Shown here piece by piece: positions 43,067 to 55,965 of a stretch of 64,000 nt of DNA; position 1 is the first letter of the stretch, and each line of letters opens with the position of its first letter. The stretch comes from Pyxicephalus adspersus (taxonomy: Eukaryota > Chordata > Amphibia > Anura > Pyxicephalidae), in NCBI RefSeq assembly GCF_032062135.1, contig NC_092860.1:130739484-130803483 (forward strand), given 5' to 3'. A program made the translations under genes and the position numbers. The notes under the pieces are model-generated. The model saw only the letters and a program-made list of their open reading frames with translations, had not been told where the DNA came from and made no database searches.

Positions 43067-43601
43067 GGCTCAGAATCAGCTCAGAGTGCAGCCATACTTG
43101 TGATGATTGTGGATATATACTCTACCTACCTGTTCTCACTCTCATCGGATATTCTTCAATACTTATTTTGATCAAATGATTTTATTCATCGCCTATAATT
43201 AAATGGATCAATGAGTTTTATACTGCATAGTACATTATTAAACGGTTAATTCATATTGTGTGTGGATGTAAGAAAATAATAAATGAATAGAACAGTGTTG
43301 GATTTGTTTTTGCAGAGTCCTTTTTGCAGCACATAAAATTACACAGTCACATTGCCCTGATTGGTGATGCCAGGTTATCATATTATTGCATGAAACTGGT
43401 TACAAAGAATAAGAAATTTTTATTGATTATCAGAAAGATATGCAAGAAAACACTGAAAATAACTGCTACATATTGTATTTAATTATATCAATTTTTTAAA
43501 GGTATATTGATCTTTAATACAGTATATTGTTACTTAACAGTCTTACTTAAGTTACTTAAGTTACTTTACTTAAGTTACTTAAAAGTCAACGGAAGTCTTT
43601 A

Positions 43602-43608
43602 TATATAT

Positions 43609-43657
<49 letters not shown>
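43602..43657. repeat. (TA)n microsatellite
   Basis: Alternating TA run of about 55 bp, broken once near 43619. It abuts the Tc1 relic. Confidence 0.9.
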
Positions 43658-43661
<4 letters not shown>

Positions 43662-44215
43662 GTGTTCAGACTAATAGCAGTGTGTTTAAAAAAGTAAATA
43701 AAGCTTATATTCCTTATAATGGCTTTTCTTTCCAGCATAAGGCAACATGACTTCTTTAGATATTATAATGTATTCAATGGTATGAGCCCTGGTATACAAA
43801 AAATAGGCCAAACACCATAGTATGAGAAACCTCTCCATATACTTCCACCACCATGCTCAATGTCTTCACAGTGTACTTTGGCCTAAATTCAGAGATTGGG
43901 GGTTGTCTGACAAACTGTCTGTAGTCCTTAGACCCAAAAAGAACAATTGTGCTTTCATCAGTCCACAACAGTTGCACCACTTGGCAAACTGTAACTTCTA
44001 CAGCATGTCTTTTTTCCAACATTGGGACTTGGCAGGGACTTCTTGCCCATAGCTTGGCTTCACATAGACATCTTGTAATTGTAAAAGTACTCACAGGTAA
44101 CTTTAGACCTTCTTTCACCATCCTGAAGCTGATCATTGGCTGAGTCTTTGCCATTTGGACTATTCTTCTATCCATTTGAATGGTAATTTTCCATTTTCTT
44201 CCATGTGTTTCAGGT
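43658..44215 (-). pseudogene. Tc1-like transposase relic
   Basis: The minus strand encodes [20 protein letters not shown] and [20 protein letters not shown] (DNA-binding domain), then [20 protein letters not shown] (first catalytic Asp). It ends near the TIR-like GTGGTGTTCAGACTAATAGC at 43660. The catalytic region after the first Asp is lost. Confidence 0.8.
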
Positions 44216-44279
44216 TTTGGTTGCCATTTGCTTTTTTTTTTACAAATGAATTTTCATTTGTATTTTTCAACAGAGATTT

Positions 44280-45700
44280 AAATTACAGGTACAGTAACCA
44301 AGCACATTAAACAACACTGAGAGTACAGAGAACAGAAAAAGTAGGCGAAACATAGCACACATCGAGGTTATAAAAGAAACAGTAGTAGATGAACAATACA
44401 ATTTGGTTGATTATAACAGTTTGTGTTTACAAAACAGTAGGTGAATACAAAAAAAAATTGTTTCAACACAATATGAAAAAAGGCAGAACTTTATCAAGAT
44501 GTCAGGATACTATGAACATGACCCAATCCAGTAGCAAGTAGATCTTCTTCATAAAAAATATGTGCGTAATCCTGCGGTATATGACCATTGAGGATAGTTA
44601 AACCGGATTTGTGGGCCTGTTGGGTGGACCAGTGATTGAAACAGTAAAGATAAAAAAGAAATCAAGAAAAAAGGAGTGTAAAAAAGGAAGAAGAAAGAAA
44701 GAAAAAAAATTATTACCAATACACAGAGACAGGTGTGCCTGGGGACCGTCCTCAATCAAACCTTCCAGGGTGAGTTGAGATAAATATCTCCCATAGAGCC
44801 CAGACAATTTCTAATTTGTCAAGGCGGTCATGTAGCCTGGCTGTAAGCTGTTCCATGAGCTGAATATCCTTTATACGGTAACGGAATGCTGTCCATATTG
44901 GGGGGGGGGTCAGGTTTCCAGTACCTGGGAATAAGGCATCTAGCAGCCATTAGCCATTATAATTTGAGCCATTAAATGTTTATGGGGTTTAGGAAGATCA
45001 CTGATAGGAAGCCCCAATAAATGGGTCAATATATCCAGGTGAATAGGTTTTTCAAACAGCTCCCCTAATAGGTCTTTAACCATTCTCCAATATGAGGTTA
45101 TGCATGGGCAAAATCAAAAAATATGATGTAGAGTGCCAACCTCAGAATCGCATCTCCAGCAGAGATTACTTGTATTTGGAAAGATCCTATGAAGCACCTC
45201 CGGTGTAAAGTACCAGTGCATTAAAATTTAAGTATTTTCCTTATATAAAGTGCACAGAGAACTTTTTTGAGCTTGCTGCCACAGTATTTTCCAAATTTCC
45301 CCCGGAAGAGCTCTACCCAGAATCTGTTCCCAATTTTGCACATAGGCATGTTTCACTACTGGACAATTCGAATCCAGGTGAAGGACCTTGTAAATTCCTG
45401 AAGTTAGACCTTTCTGTGAGGGTCTACTGATACACCATTTCTCAAAGGAGGTGAGTAATGGAAGTACAAGATCCTTTGATAAAGTCTGTGCAAAGTGCCG
45501 AATTTGTAGATATGAATGCGGGAATTTACCTTCCACTGTAGGGTTAGAGTATAGAGCAGAAATCGCATTCAGGAGAGATCCACATATTCCCACCCAACGT
45601 AATACCCTCATCATGAAAAGCCAACTAAAGCAGTCAAAGGCTTTTTCAGCATCGAGACATAAGGATCACCGCACGAGATAAGGATCACCGCACCAGTGTC
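44280..45700 (-). pseudogene. L1-type LINE ORF2 3' part, degraded
   Basis: Minus strand: AEKAFDCFSWLFMMRVLRWV (reverse transcriptase core), LNAISALYSNPTVEG, then an internal deletion, PHSYLQIRHFAQTLSKDL, and a C-terminal zinc-like block reading WYFTPEVLHRIFPNTSNLCW and RCDSEVGTLHHIF. Stops and frame changes are frequent. The relic ends about 400 bp before the SEPSECS start codon. Confidence 0.78.
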
Positions 45701-45945
45701 TATTTTTATAAGAGCATCAATGACTTCAATTGTTCGTCAACTGTTGTCACCTGCTTGGAAAAATGCATTCCCCGTGTTATTAGCTGTTAGCAGAAATGCA
45801 GTAACAGAACACTATACTATCTCATTGTTCCCTGTGAGTCAAACCTTGCTCACACACATTACAACCCGCTGTACATGTATTTTGTTCCAAAATATTACTT
45901 TCTTACTGCACATAACATAAACACAAGTCACAACGACACTCCCCT

Positions 45946-46130
45946 GGGCGGGGCTCGCTGGCATAGACACGCCTTATTTCTATGGTGGGAGTGACGGCCG
46001 TCAGATCGGTATTTGATTGGCACAGGCTGCACTGCTGGATCACTCCGCCCCATTGACACTGTAGGCGGTGCCTGTTGTAGCTTTGTCACGCTGTGTCCGG
46101 GTAACTGTGTCCCTTCTCTCCTCCGCCGAC
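45946..46130 (+). promoter_or_regulatory. SEPSECS: SEPSECS promoter/5' UTR region
   Basis: This is a locally GC-rich stretch right before the SEPSECS ATG. GGGCGGGGC at 45946-45954 is a GC box, and GATTGG near 46014 is an inverted CCAAT box. No TATA box is evident, as is usual for a housekeeping gene. Confidence 0.55.
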
Positions 46131-46244
46131 ATGAACGGGGACAGTTTTAGCGCCGGAGAGCAGATCGTCTCCCCGGCCTACATCCGCCAGGGTCGTGAAG
46201 CGAGACGCAGCCATGAGCAGCTGATAAGACTTTTGCTAGAGAAG
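46131..46244 (+). CDS. SEPSECS: SEPSECS coding exon 1
   Basis: It encodes 38 residues, [20 protein letters not shown] through RLLLEK, the N-terminal helix that contacts tRNA-Sec in this family. The donor is AAG/GTGAGT. Confidence 0.96.
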
Positions 46245-49200
46245 GTGAGTACTGCTCTGCTGTCACGTGACTGGCAAGGCATCATGGGAGATGTAGTCCT
46301 GACTCAGGAGCAATGTGGCTTCTGGCTTGTTTGTGACGTTAATGTCAGAGCTTGATGACAGCTGGAGACCCCAAGACAATGAGCCTGATGTATATATGTA
46401 GTATGGAGGTCAGCACTGCTCTTGTTGTGTAATGACAGCCCTCCCCTAAACAGCTGTTGTGGTAATGTGACACCCATAGCATGCCATGTGCTGTGTTTGT
46501 CATAACCTGTCATAAAAAGTCTGATATTTTGTATTCCTAACTTTACCCAGTATTGTGCAGTGCTGTACAACTATAAAAGTTATAACCACAAAAGCTTCAA
46601 ATAATCAATGTTTACACTGCTCCATTTACCTGGGTGAACATGGGGGGAATATGATCACATGATATAATCACATGATTGGGATTTGGCACATGTGGTCTTA
46701 CTAGCTGGCAAAGCACGTGCAGTATGCACTATTCAGGCCACCATTATTCTGATCACACTTGTTTAGCTCAGTATATGCAGCTGCCACATACAGATTATGT
46801 GCCCATTTGCAGACCCAGCACATGCCCAGTGATTTTTCCATTGGGCATTGGTGCCAGACGCACACAGCCTTTGTCATTCTTACACAAGTGACAAAGCATA
46901 TGTAGGATGTGGGGTGAAGGTTGCTATGGGGCAATATTAGAAATGCGATGGAAGGGTCACAACTAAACATGACACTGAGAACAAGAAGAACTGATGTCAA
47001 TATGATCTTTGAAGTTTGTACCAAAGCCTAGTTTACTGACACAACATACAGAATGCTTTCACATTGGAGGAACCGCCATGTTTATGATTATGCTGTGTTG
47101 TACATGGCATCTAGTAAACCTATACCCTATCACTAAATATCTAATATGTTAATTTTAAAATTTATTCCCACTCTTTTTAAATCTGAAGATTTCATAAAAC
47201 AAATATCTGCGGATCTGATAATGAAGGTCATCGTTTAGACATTTCCTGTTAATGCAGAACTTAATAATGACATGTACCTTTCACAGAGCCATCAATCCCT
47301 CCACTATCCAATTCCATATGGTCATGTGCCATCCATGATTTCTTCTTTGCAGCGTAGAGGAACCAGCATGTGCTGTCATCTTTGTCCGTGATCTTCTTAT
47401 ATCACCTGATATCTCACCTGGGAAGGTGCGAGATCAGGTGGTGTTGCCTCCTGAAAATGAAAATGCACGCACTGTGCATGCAAGAATTTTTTTTACATTG
47501 GGGATCTGATATGCACAGAAGGAGCAGCCTCCTGGGATATATGACGTAGGTATCCCAGGAGGCTCTGGGCTTCCTAGTCAGTCTTTACTCCCCTTCAAAA
47601 AACAAGTTTTTTCATTATATTAGAGGTTTATCCTCTCTTTTATATAATGTTTAAAATGTTATGATAACTCTGCTTTAAGAACTCTTTTTAAAAGTTGTAC
47701 TGTCACACGGTTCTGTGGTGAAAATGCATTCATGCAGGCTGGAAGCTGCTAAAAAAAAAAAAAGATATGGACAGAATAAAATGTGATAAGGGCAGTTTAA
47801 AGTGAGCTGACAGCTTAAAGTGTACCTAAACTCACATTTTCACTTCACATAAAAGGGTAGACAACCCTTATATGTAAAGGAAAAATGGTATTTATTTTCA
47901 TTGCAATACCCTTTTTAAAAAAAAAAAAATGGTAGCGACAATCAAAACTGAATGGGAGCGTAGAGCTTCCTGGGATACCTACACCGCGCATCCAAGGAGG
48001 CTCTAGGTGCTCCTGCGCATGCCCTATTCTGCGCATACCCTAGACATTTTTTCTATTAAGGGAAAGAGATGCTGATCTCACGCAAGTGCCGTGGCATCGG
48101 CTTTTTTTTTTTGGTTGTTTTTTTCACCCTTTGCGGCAAGTTACGTCACCGGATCTAACACCTGTACAGTGCGAGATCAGGTGACGTGACAAAAAGGTGG
48201 AAGAGAAGACCGAACATGGCAGTGCCCGGCACTTCCTCAGCACCGGGGCGAAGAGGAATTCCCAGACAATGCGGGACCGGATCGCAGGGAAGGACCAGCG
48301 TCATCCCGGGATCTGTAGGATTAGAGGTAAGTGTCATTTTTTTGTTTTAAGATTAGTTCCGCTTAAAGATCACTTCTAAATGAGGAATAAAAAAAATTAT
48401 TATACTTAACGTTTGGTGGTCAATGTCCATGTTCTCCCAAGCCCATTTAGCCACCCTGCACTTTTCAATGTCCACCCGGCTGTTTTTGTGTGGTTACTGA
48501 GAAGTTGGGTCACAATACAGGGGCTGTCACCTGCCTGCAGCTTCTTCCCACCCAGCTTAGAAAAATTCTGGGGAGAATACTGAACATGTTGAAAAACCAG
48601 CTCTCCAGCCACTGTGTTCAAGCCTTTGGGTTAGTTGAATACCTGTTACCCCTACCACATTTATTGGTTTCTCCCAAGATTCCATATATATCTCGTGGTG
48701 ACATACAAGCTGGCAGAAGGAACTATTGTGTGCACAGGGGGGAGCCAGGTATTCTATATACCCAGAGGTGTGGAATTCATGCAATGGCTAGGGAGCAGTG
48801 AAGTGTTGAGTTTTCAACAAACCTCTGGAATTGTAAGAATATTCATTTTTTTTTACAGGCTGTCTTTTCATTGAGTGTTCTCTTGTTATAACTGGAGTTA
48901 GGCTTTATTGACTCACTGGGGGTGTTTGCTGGCATCTTGGTCATACCTGAGATACCTCACGTCCGGTGATGTTCATGTTCTGCCAATGAATATGTGGGTA
49001 GCATTTTCTTGCACTAGACTTTTGAAATTGAAATCGCATCAATCAAATTGAAATCACATTGAAATCACAATTGAAATACTAAACCGTTTTTGTTGTCTTC
49101 TGTTTAGGGAAAATGTCCTCAGGAACCTTGGGATGAAAGCACAATTGAACTCTTTCTGCAGGAGTTGGCTGTGATGGACAGCAATAACTTTCTTGGCAAT

Positions 49201-52200
49201 TGTGGTGTTGGAGAAAGAGAGGGAAGAGTGGCCAGCAGCATGGTTGCCCGTAGACATTATCGGTAAGGACTGATTTGGTTTTGTATATCACATGCATTTT
49301 GCATGAGTTGCATTTCTATCTGCAATTTTTACTTTGATAAAAGTGCATCCAGCAAGTGCAACTTTTCTTTTACAATGTCTAAAGCATATTGGTATGGGCA
49401 GGCTAGGCCAGACGAGGCAGAGAATACTATGTTACAGTATCTGTATCATTTTACTTTGATCTCATAAAATTTTTACATATGCTGTTAAACAATTGCACAA
49501 AAAAGGAGAGATACAGACTTATCTCCATAGGTTTAGTCTTATTAGCTTAACACATAACAAATAAAGAACAGGGGTTTTACAATTGGCAATTAAAATGATA
49601 TTGAATAATTACATTTAGATATTACAGGTAACAGTTACAAAATGTTTACAATAATATTTACTCAGATGGTAGGTAATCACAGATGGTCCAGTCCCATTTA
49701 TAAATTTGGGGTATCTGACCAATACCTATACATTAAATTCCATCTAATATCAGGATCTCAGAGAAAGAGCTAAATGTCTATCTATGCTGATGCGTTTCAC
49801 CTGGCTATATCTTCACGCTGCTTTGCAAGTCCAGGTCTTTATGGAACCATATAACGTCAAAATAGGTACACTGTACTTCCCTATTATAGTTCTAATCTTC
49901 GGAATCCACTTATTTACCTATGCTCATCCGCCCCAATATCAGCTAAATGCTCTCTACCAAATACCCCTGAAGAAGCCAATAGGCAAAACCTGTCAGGTTA
50001 AAGAGACATTTAGCTCTTTATCTGAGATGGTGATATTATAGGGAATTTATTGTACAGTTATGTGTCTGATAGTCCAGCCCCAATTATGGGGTATCTGTGA
50101 TTACGTACCCTGTGTAAATAATAATTTAATCCTTTTATAACTGTTACCTGTAATATCTGTAAGTAAAAATGTATTATAATTTGAATTGCCAATTGAAAAA
50201 AAACCCATTTCTTAGTTCTTGTTCTTTATTAGATGGTTTTTTTCTTCTAGCTCAGGTGGGGACACCAGGACACGCTTTTAAGCGAATATTATCACCTTGG
50301 AAGCAGGTGTTTGGCACATCCTCTCTCTCGCCTTGCTCTATTCGCTCATTGTAGTGGGAAGCAACAGACCAGATACCTTTCATTTGTACTCTCTCCTTTT
50401 ATCAATGTACACCGAGCACTGCAGCACACCTGCGTCCCTTTATGCTACTTTTCCATCCCCCAGTCTGAGTTTTGCTGTAAAGTAGACTGTAAGAGGTTGA
50501 TACCAATAAGTGCTTGCACTGTTTGCATTTAAGATTACAGGACCTGTGTTTCTGAATGCAACGCAGCAAGGCTGTTTGGTTGTGTCTGCTTAGTACATCG
50601 CAATAAACTTGGTACTGTCTCTGCTCACCTCAGGGCTTGTCCCCATAGAAGCCAATAGGGCTATAATGCTTAGATGTGACCGGTTCATTGCTGGAAGTGT
50701 GGGATCACAGCTATCCATGTCTGGGTGAGTATGTGTCCTCGAAGGGGGATGATCAGGTGAAGTTTAGGGGTAATATGGGTCAGGAAAAAGAGCCAAACAG
50801 GATGAATGCACTTCATTTTAAGCAGACCTAAACCGACAAAGCAAAAAAATCACCAGCATGTATCTTTTGTCAAATATGCAACAAAGCAGGAGCTCCCCAC
50901 CCACTAACGAGTTTAGTTTTGTTCTAAAAGAGTAATTATCCCACAGATGTATGCGGCAGGGCTGCCATTCTTATTTTCACTCCACTACTTCATGTAAGTC
51001 GCTGACATGCATTTGAATTCTAGATATCCCACATCTGATATATGTATGTGTAGTTTAGGCCAGTGACTAACCATATATTGGTAGCCCTAATTACATTTAG
51101 ATATTACAGGTAACAGTTACAAAATGTTTACAATAATATTTACTCAGATGGTAGGTAATCACAGATGGTCCAGTCCCATTTATAAATTTGGGGTATCTGA
51201 CCAATACCTATACATTAAATTCCATCTAATATCAGCATCTCAGAGAAAGAGCTAAATGTCTATTTATGCTGATGCGTTTCGCCTGGCTACATCTCCACGC
51301 TGCTTTGCAAGTCCAGGTCTTTATGGAACCATATAACGTCAAAATAGGTACACTGTACTTCCCTATTATAGTTCTAATCTTCGGAATCCACTTATTTACC
51401 TATGCTCATCCGCCCCAATATCAGCTAAATGCTCTCTACCAAATACCCCTGAAGAAGCCAATAGGCAAAACCTGTCAGGTTAAAGAGACATTTAGCTCTT
51501 TATCTGAGATGCTGATATTATAGGGAATGTATTGTACAGTTATGTGTCTGATAGTCCAGCCCCAATTATGGGGTATCTGTGATTACGTACCCTGTGTAAA
51601 TAATAATTTAATCCTTTTATAACTGTTACCTGTAATATCTGTAAGTAAAAATGTATTATAATTTGAATTGCCAATTGAAAAAAAACCCATTTCTTAGTTC
51701 TTGTTCTTTATTAGATGGTTTTTTTCTTCTAGCTCAGGTGGGGACACCAGGACACGCTTTTAAGCGAATATTATCACCTTGGAAGCAGGTGTTTGGCACA
51801 TCCTCTCTCTCGCCTTGCTCTATTCGCTCATTGTAGTGGGAAGCAACAGACCAGATACCTTTCATTTGTACTCTCTCCTTTTATCAATGTACACCGAGCA
51901 CTGCAGCACACCTGCGTCCCTTTATGCTACTTTTCCATCCCCCAGTCTGAGTTTTGCTGTAAAGTAGACTGTAAGAGGTTGATACCAATAAGTGCTTGCA
52001 CTGTTTGCATTTAAGATTACAGGACCTGTGTTTCTGAATGCAACGCAGCAAGGCTGTTTGGTTGTGTCTGCTTAGTACATCGCAATAAACTTGGTACTGT
52101 CTCTGCTCACCTCAGGGCTTGTCCCCATAGAAGCCAATAGGGCTATAATGCTTAGATGTGACCGGTTCATTGCTGGAAGTGTGGGATCACAGCTATCCAT

Positions 52201-55200
52201 GTCTGGGTGAGTATGTGTCCTCGAAGGGGGATGATCAGGTGAAGTTTAGGGGTAATTTGGGTCAGGAAAAAGAGCCAAACAGGATGAATGCACTTCATTT
52301 TAAGCAGACCTAAACTGACAAAGCAAAAAAATCACCAGCATGTATCTTTTGTCAAATATGCAACAAAGCAGGAGCTCCCCACCCACTAATGAGTTTAGTT
52401 TTGTTCTAAAAGAGTAATTATCCCACAGATGTATGCGGCAGGGCTGCCATTCTTATTTTCACTCCACTACTTCATGTAAGTCGCTGACATGCATTTGAAT
52501 TCTAGATATCCCACATCTGATATATGTATGTGTAGTTTAGGCCAGTGACTAACCATATATTGGTAGCCCTGGGTTACGTATGAGATAGGGACTGTAGGTT
52601 TGTTCTTAAGTTGAATTTGTATGTAAGTTGGAACAGGTACCTTATTTTATTAAATGCAATTAGGATAGTTGTTTGTCTCGACATAATATTAGACAGCATG
52701 GTGCCAGTAACTGTAAAAAATCCTCACTGCGAGTTAGTCACAAACAAAGCAAAAAAAAAAACTTTATGGAGCCTAGACATTCATTAACTTTTGGAGCAAG
52801 CTGTGCTTTGATATGCATAAAGAAACAACTGCAGAGTTTGTATTGGTCATTAAAGAGTTACAAGAGGCTGCGGAAAGAGCTCACCCCCCCTTAGATCACC
52901 CACAACCTCAGCTGTGTTTAGCAAAAGATTTCTTCTGCAAACCAGTCATGCAAACCTCCCCTTCTCCCCTCAAGCCTTGCCCTTGCACTGGAGGGAGCAG
53001 TTGGTATCTAGGAGTCGTCTATATGTCGGATGTCCTTAACTCAGGGACTACCTGTATAGAAGGATTAGTATGATGCTCCTGCACAATATCAGTTCTGGTC
53101 TTCATATCTCTTTACACAGGTCTATACAAGACTGATACAGAATAACAATTTCACTGAGACAATAATACTAATGGTGTAGTGGTGCTCATTTGTTGTCCAT
53201 TTTGCAGACAACTGGGTCACCATTCAAACAGAAATTCTGATATTTTTTAATGAGTAAAACATATGTTTTGGGTTTGTGGTTGGCTCTTTATATGTCTAGC
53301 ACAAGGTATATTTTTATACTTCTTTGCAGCAAATGTGACTTGTACCCCAGTGGATTATCTTATTACACAGCAGTTCCCTGGAGATAACGTACCTGGTAAC
53401 CCAGTCTACAGAGTCATGGCTTAGAATAATCTCTATAGAACATTTTCTGTTTATATTTATTAGAAAAATGTATCATCTGTCATAGGTGATGATTCACTCT
53501 GGGTCATTCTAAGAATTTCACATCTTATTTTTTGTTATCTGCAGACTTATCCACGGCATCGGAAGATCAGGAGACATCGCTGCTGTACAACCTAAAGCTG
53601 CAGGCTCCAGTTTGTTAAATAAGCTAACAAATTCAGTGGTGCTGAATGTTCTAAAAATTGCAGGCAGGTGGATTTGCAAATTACATTTCAAATCATGTCA
53701 AAGAGCACAGCAATGACAAAGGGTTCATTACCGTTCTGACTTACAATTACAGGTGCGCGAACTGCAACAGGCTGTTTCGTGGTCCCCATGGCAACTGGGA
53801 TGAGTTTAACCCTGTGTTTCCTTACACTACGACATAAAAGGCCAAAAGCAAAATACATTATTTGGCCCCGGATAGACCAGAAATCTTGTTTCAAGTCCAT
53901 GATCACTGCAGGTAAATCATGACATGTTTTTATTCTCTGGCCAAAAAGTAATGTAATGCTGGCAAAACTAAAACAAGCGGGCTATTTCCACTTTTTTTCC
54001 TGCTGCATCCTGTTCCAGGTCTTAGCTTTTACGTATAAATATTGAAGTTAGATACAGCCAGGGAAACTCTTGATTTTAAGGGAAGCTAGCCTGTATACAT
54101 TACATTGTGTTAAGTTATGTGATAAAGGAGTGTTAATGGATCCTTTAATGGAAGTACAAAGCTAACCCTTATTAAGGTTGAAAAGTATTAAGTTGCATCA
54201 CCTGGTAGCATGTATGAATCCTCTATTAAATTCCCTCTGTTCTTGCTCTGATTTCCCCCCCAACAGGAGAGTATTATTACTATTGCATTCAGCATAAAAA
54301 TAAAATTGAGAATAAATTATTATTATTAATATTATTAGTAATAATAATAAACAAGATTTATATAGCGCCAACATATTACGCAGCACTGTACATTAAATAG
54401 GGGTTGCAAATGACAGACAGATACAGACAGTGACACAGGAGGAGAGAACCCTGCCCAGAAGAGCTTACAATCTAGTAGGTGGGGGAATTAACACACAATA
54501 GGAGGGGAGATATGTATGGTGGGAAATAGTGACAGTTTCAAAAGACAGAAGAAGATGTGTAGGCAAGTTTGAACATATGGGTTTTGTGTGCTTTTTTAAA
54601 TGAGCAGAAAGTAGGAGCAAGCCGAATAGGTTAAGGAAGACTATTCCAGAGAGTTGGGCAGCTCTAGAAAAGTCTTGTATCCGTGCGTGTGATGAGGTTA
54701 TGAGTGAGGAAGTCAGTTGTAGGTCATCGGAGGAGCAGCTGGGGGAGTGTTTGTTTTTTTTTTTTTTTTATTAGGTCAGAAACGTAAGTGGGACAAGAAC
54801 TGTGGAGAGATTTGAAGGCAAAGCACAGGAGCTTGAATTTTATTCTATGGTGAATTGGAAGCCAATGAAGAGAACTACAGAGAGATGCAGCAGAAGAGCG
54901 GTGGGAAGGATGGATGAGTCTGGCTGCAGCATTCATAATTGATTGCAGAGGAGAGAGTTGGGTTAGTGAAATACCAGAGAGGAGAAGGTTACAGTAGTCC
55001 AGACAAGAGATGATAAGAACGTGTACAAGGAGTTTGGTGGTCTCAGGGGACAGGTAGGGGCCGATTTTGGAGATGTTGCGTAGGTGAAAGTGACAGGACC
55101 TGGAAATGTTCTGAATATGGGGGTTTTTTTCTCCTGTCTAAAGCAACATGGTTGTGCTTTGCATCATAATTTGGTGGTTTGTCTTTTTATAAAAGGTTAT

Positions 55201-55919
55201 GAGCCAGTAGTGATCGAGAATGTGCTGGAAGGAGATGAGCTACGTACTGATCTTAACAGTGTAGAATCTAAAATCCAGGAACTTGGAGCAGAGAACATCC
55301 TCTGTGTTCACTCCACCACATCATGCTTCGCTCCACGTGTGCCTGACAGGTAAGTTGTCCCCCTCCATACATTAGGCTGCCTGAATTCAGACAACCTTTC
55401 CATATCCTTCCTATAAAACTGCAGACACTCTTTGTAAAGAAAACTGCATTTAAGAGTAAAGATTCTCTAGATGGATAAATAAGTATCTAATTAGATGGTG
55501 TCAACCTGTACAATGTCTGTAGCCACCTTAAGCACAGTGCTTTCAGCCAAGATCTTTTCATAGAACAAAAATGATGTGCATAGAACACACTAATTGGTAA
55601 AAAAAATATTCAGCACAATATTTATAATTACAATACCATGCATGCGTATGCAGTAAAATTATAACCTTCACATTTTCTGCTTTATCAAATCCCATTCATT
55701 GTAAAAGTTCTGGGAGTACGGACACCAACTCCCCTGTTCCCCTAGTAAGCAAACAATATTAAAGATGTCTATCCTGGAATGGTAATAAATTTAGAAATAT
55801 ATTCACACCCCAGGCGAGGACTGATATTTACTAACTACATCTGACTAACAGTTGCATCTGCCCTGTAGGTATTGTCCTGTATGCTGAAAATGAATCAGAT
55901 TTCTAATTATATATGTGTG

Positions 55920-55965
<46 letters not shown>

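Noticed and set aside
49784..52014. Repeated plus-strand open frames (85, 61, 62 and 73 codons)
   Set aside because: They are the same intronic sequence present twice through the tandem duplication, with no domain and overlapping frames.
53668..53752. GT donor GTGGAT for SEPSECS intron 3
   Set aside because: It would shift the frame and lose the conserved CFVVPMATG segment; the GC donor at 53664 keeps it.
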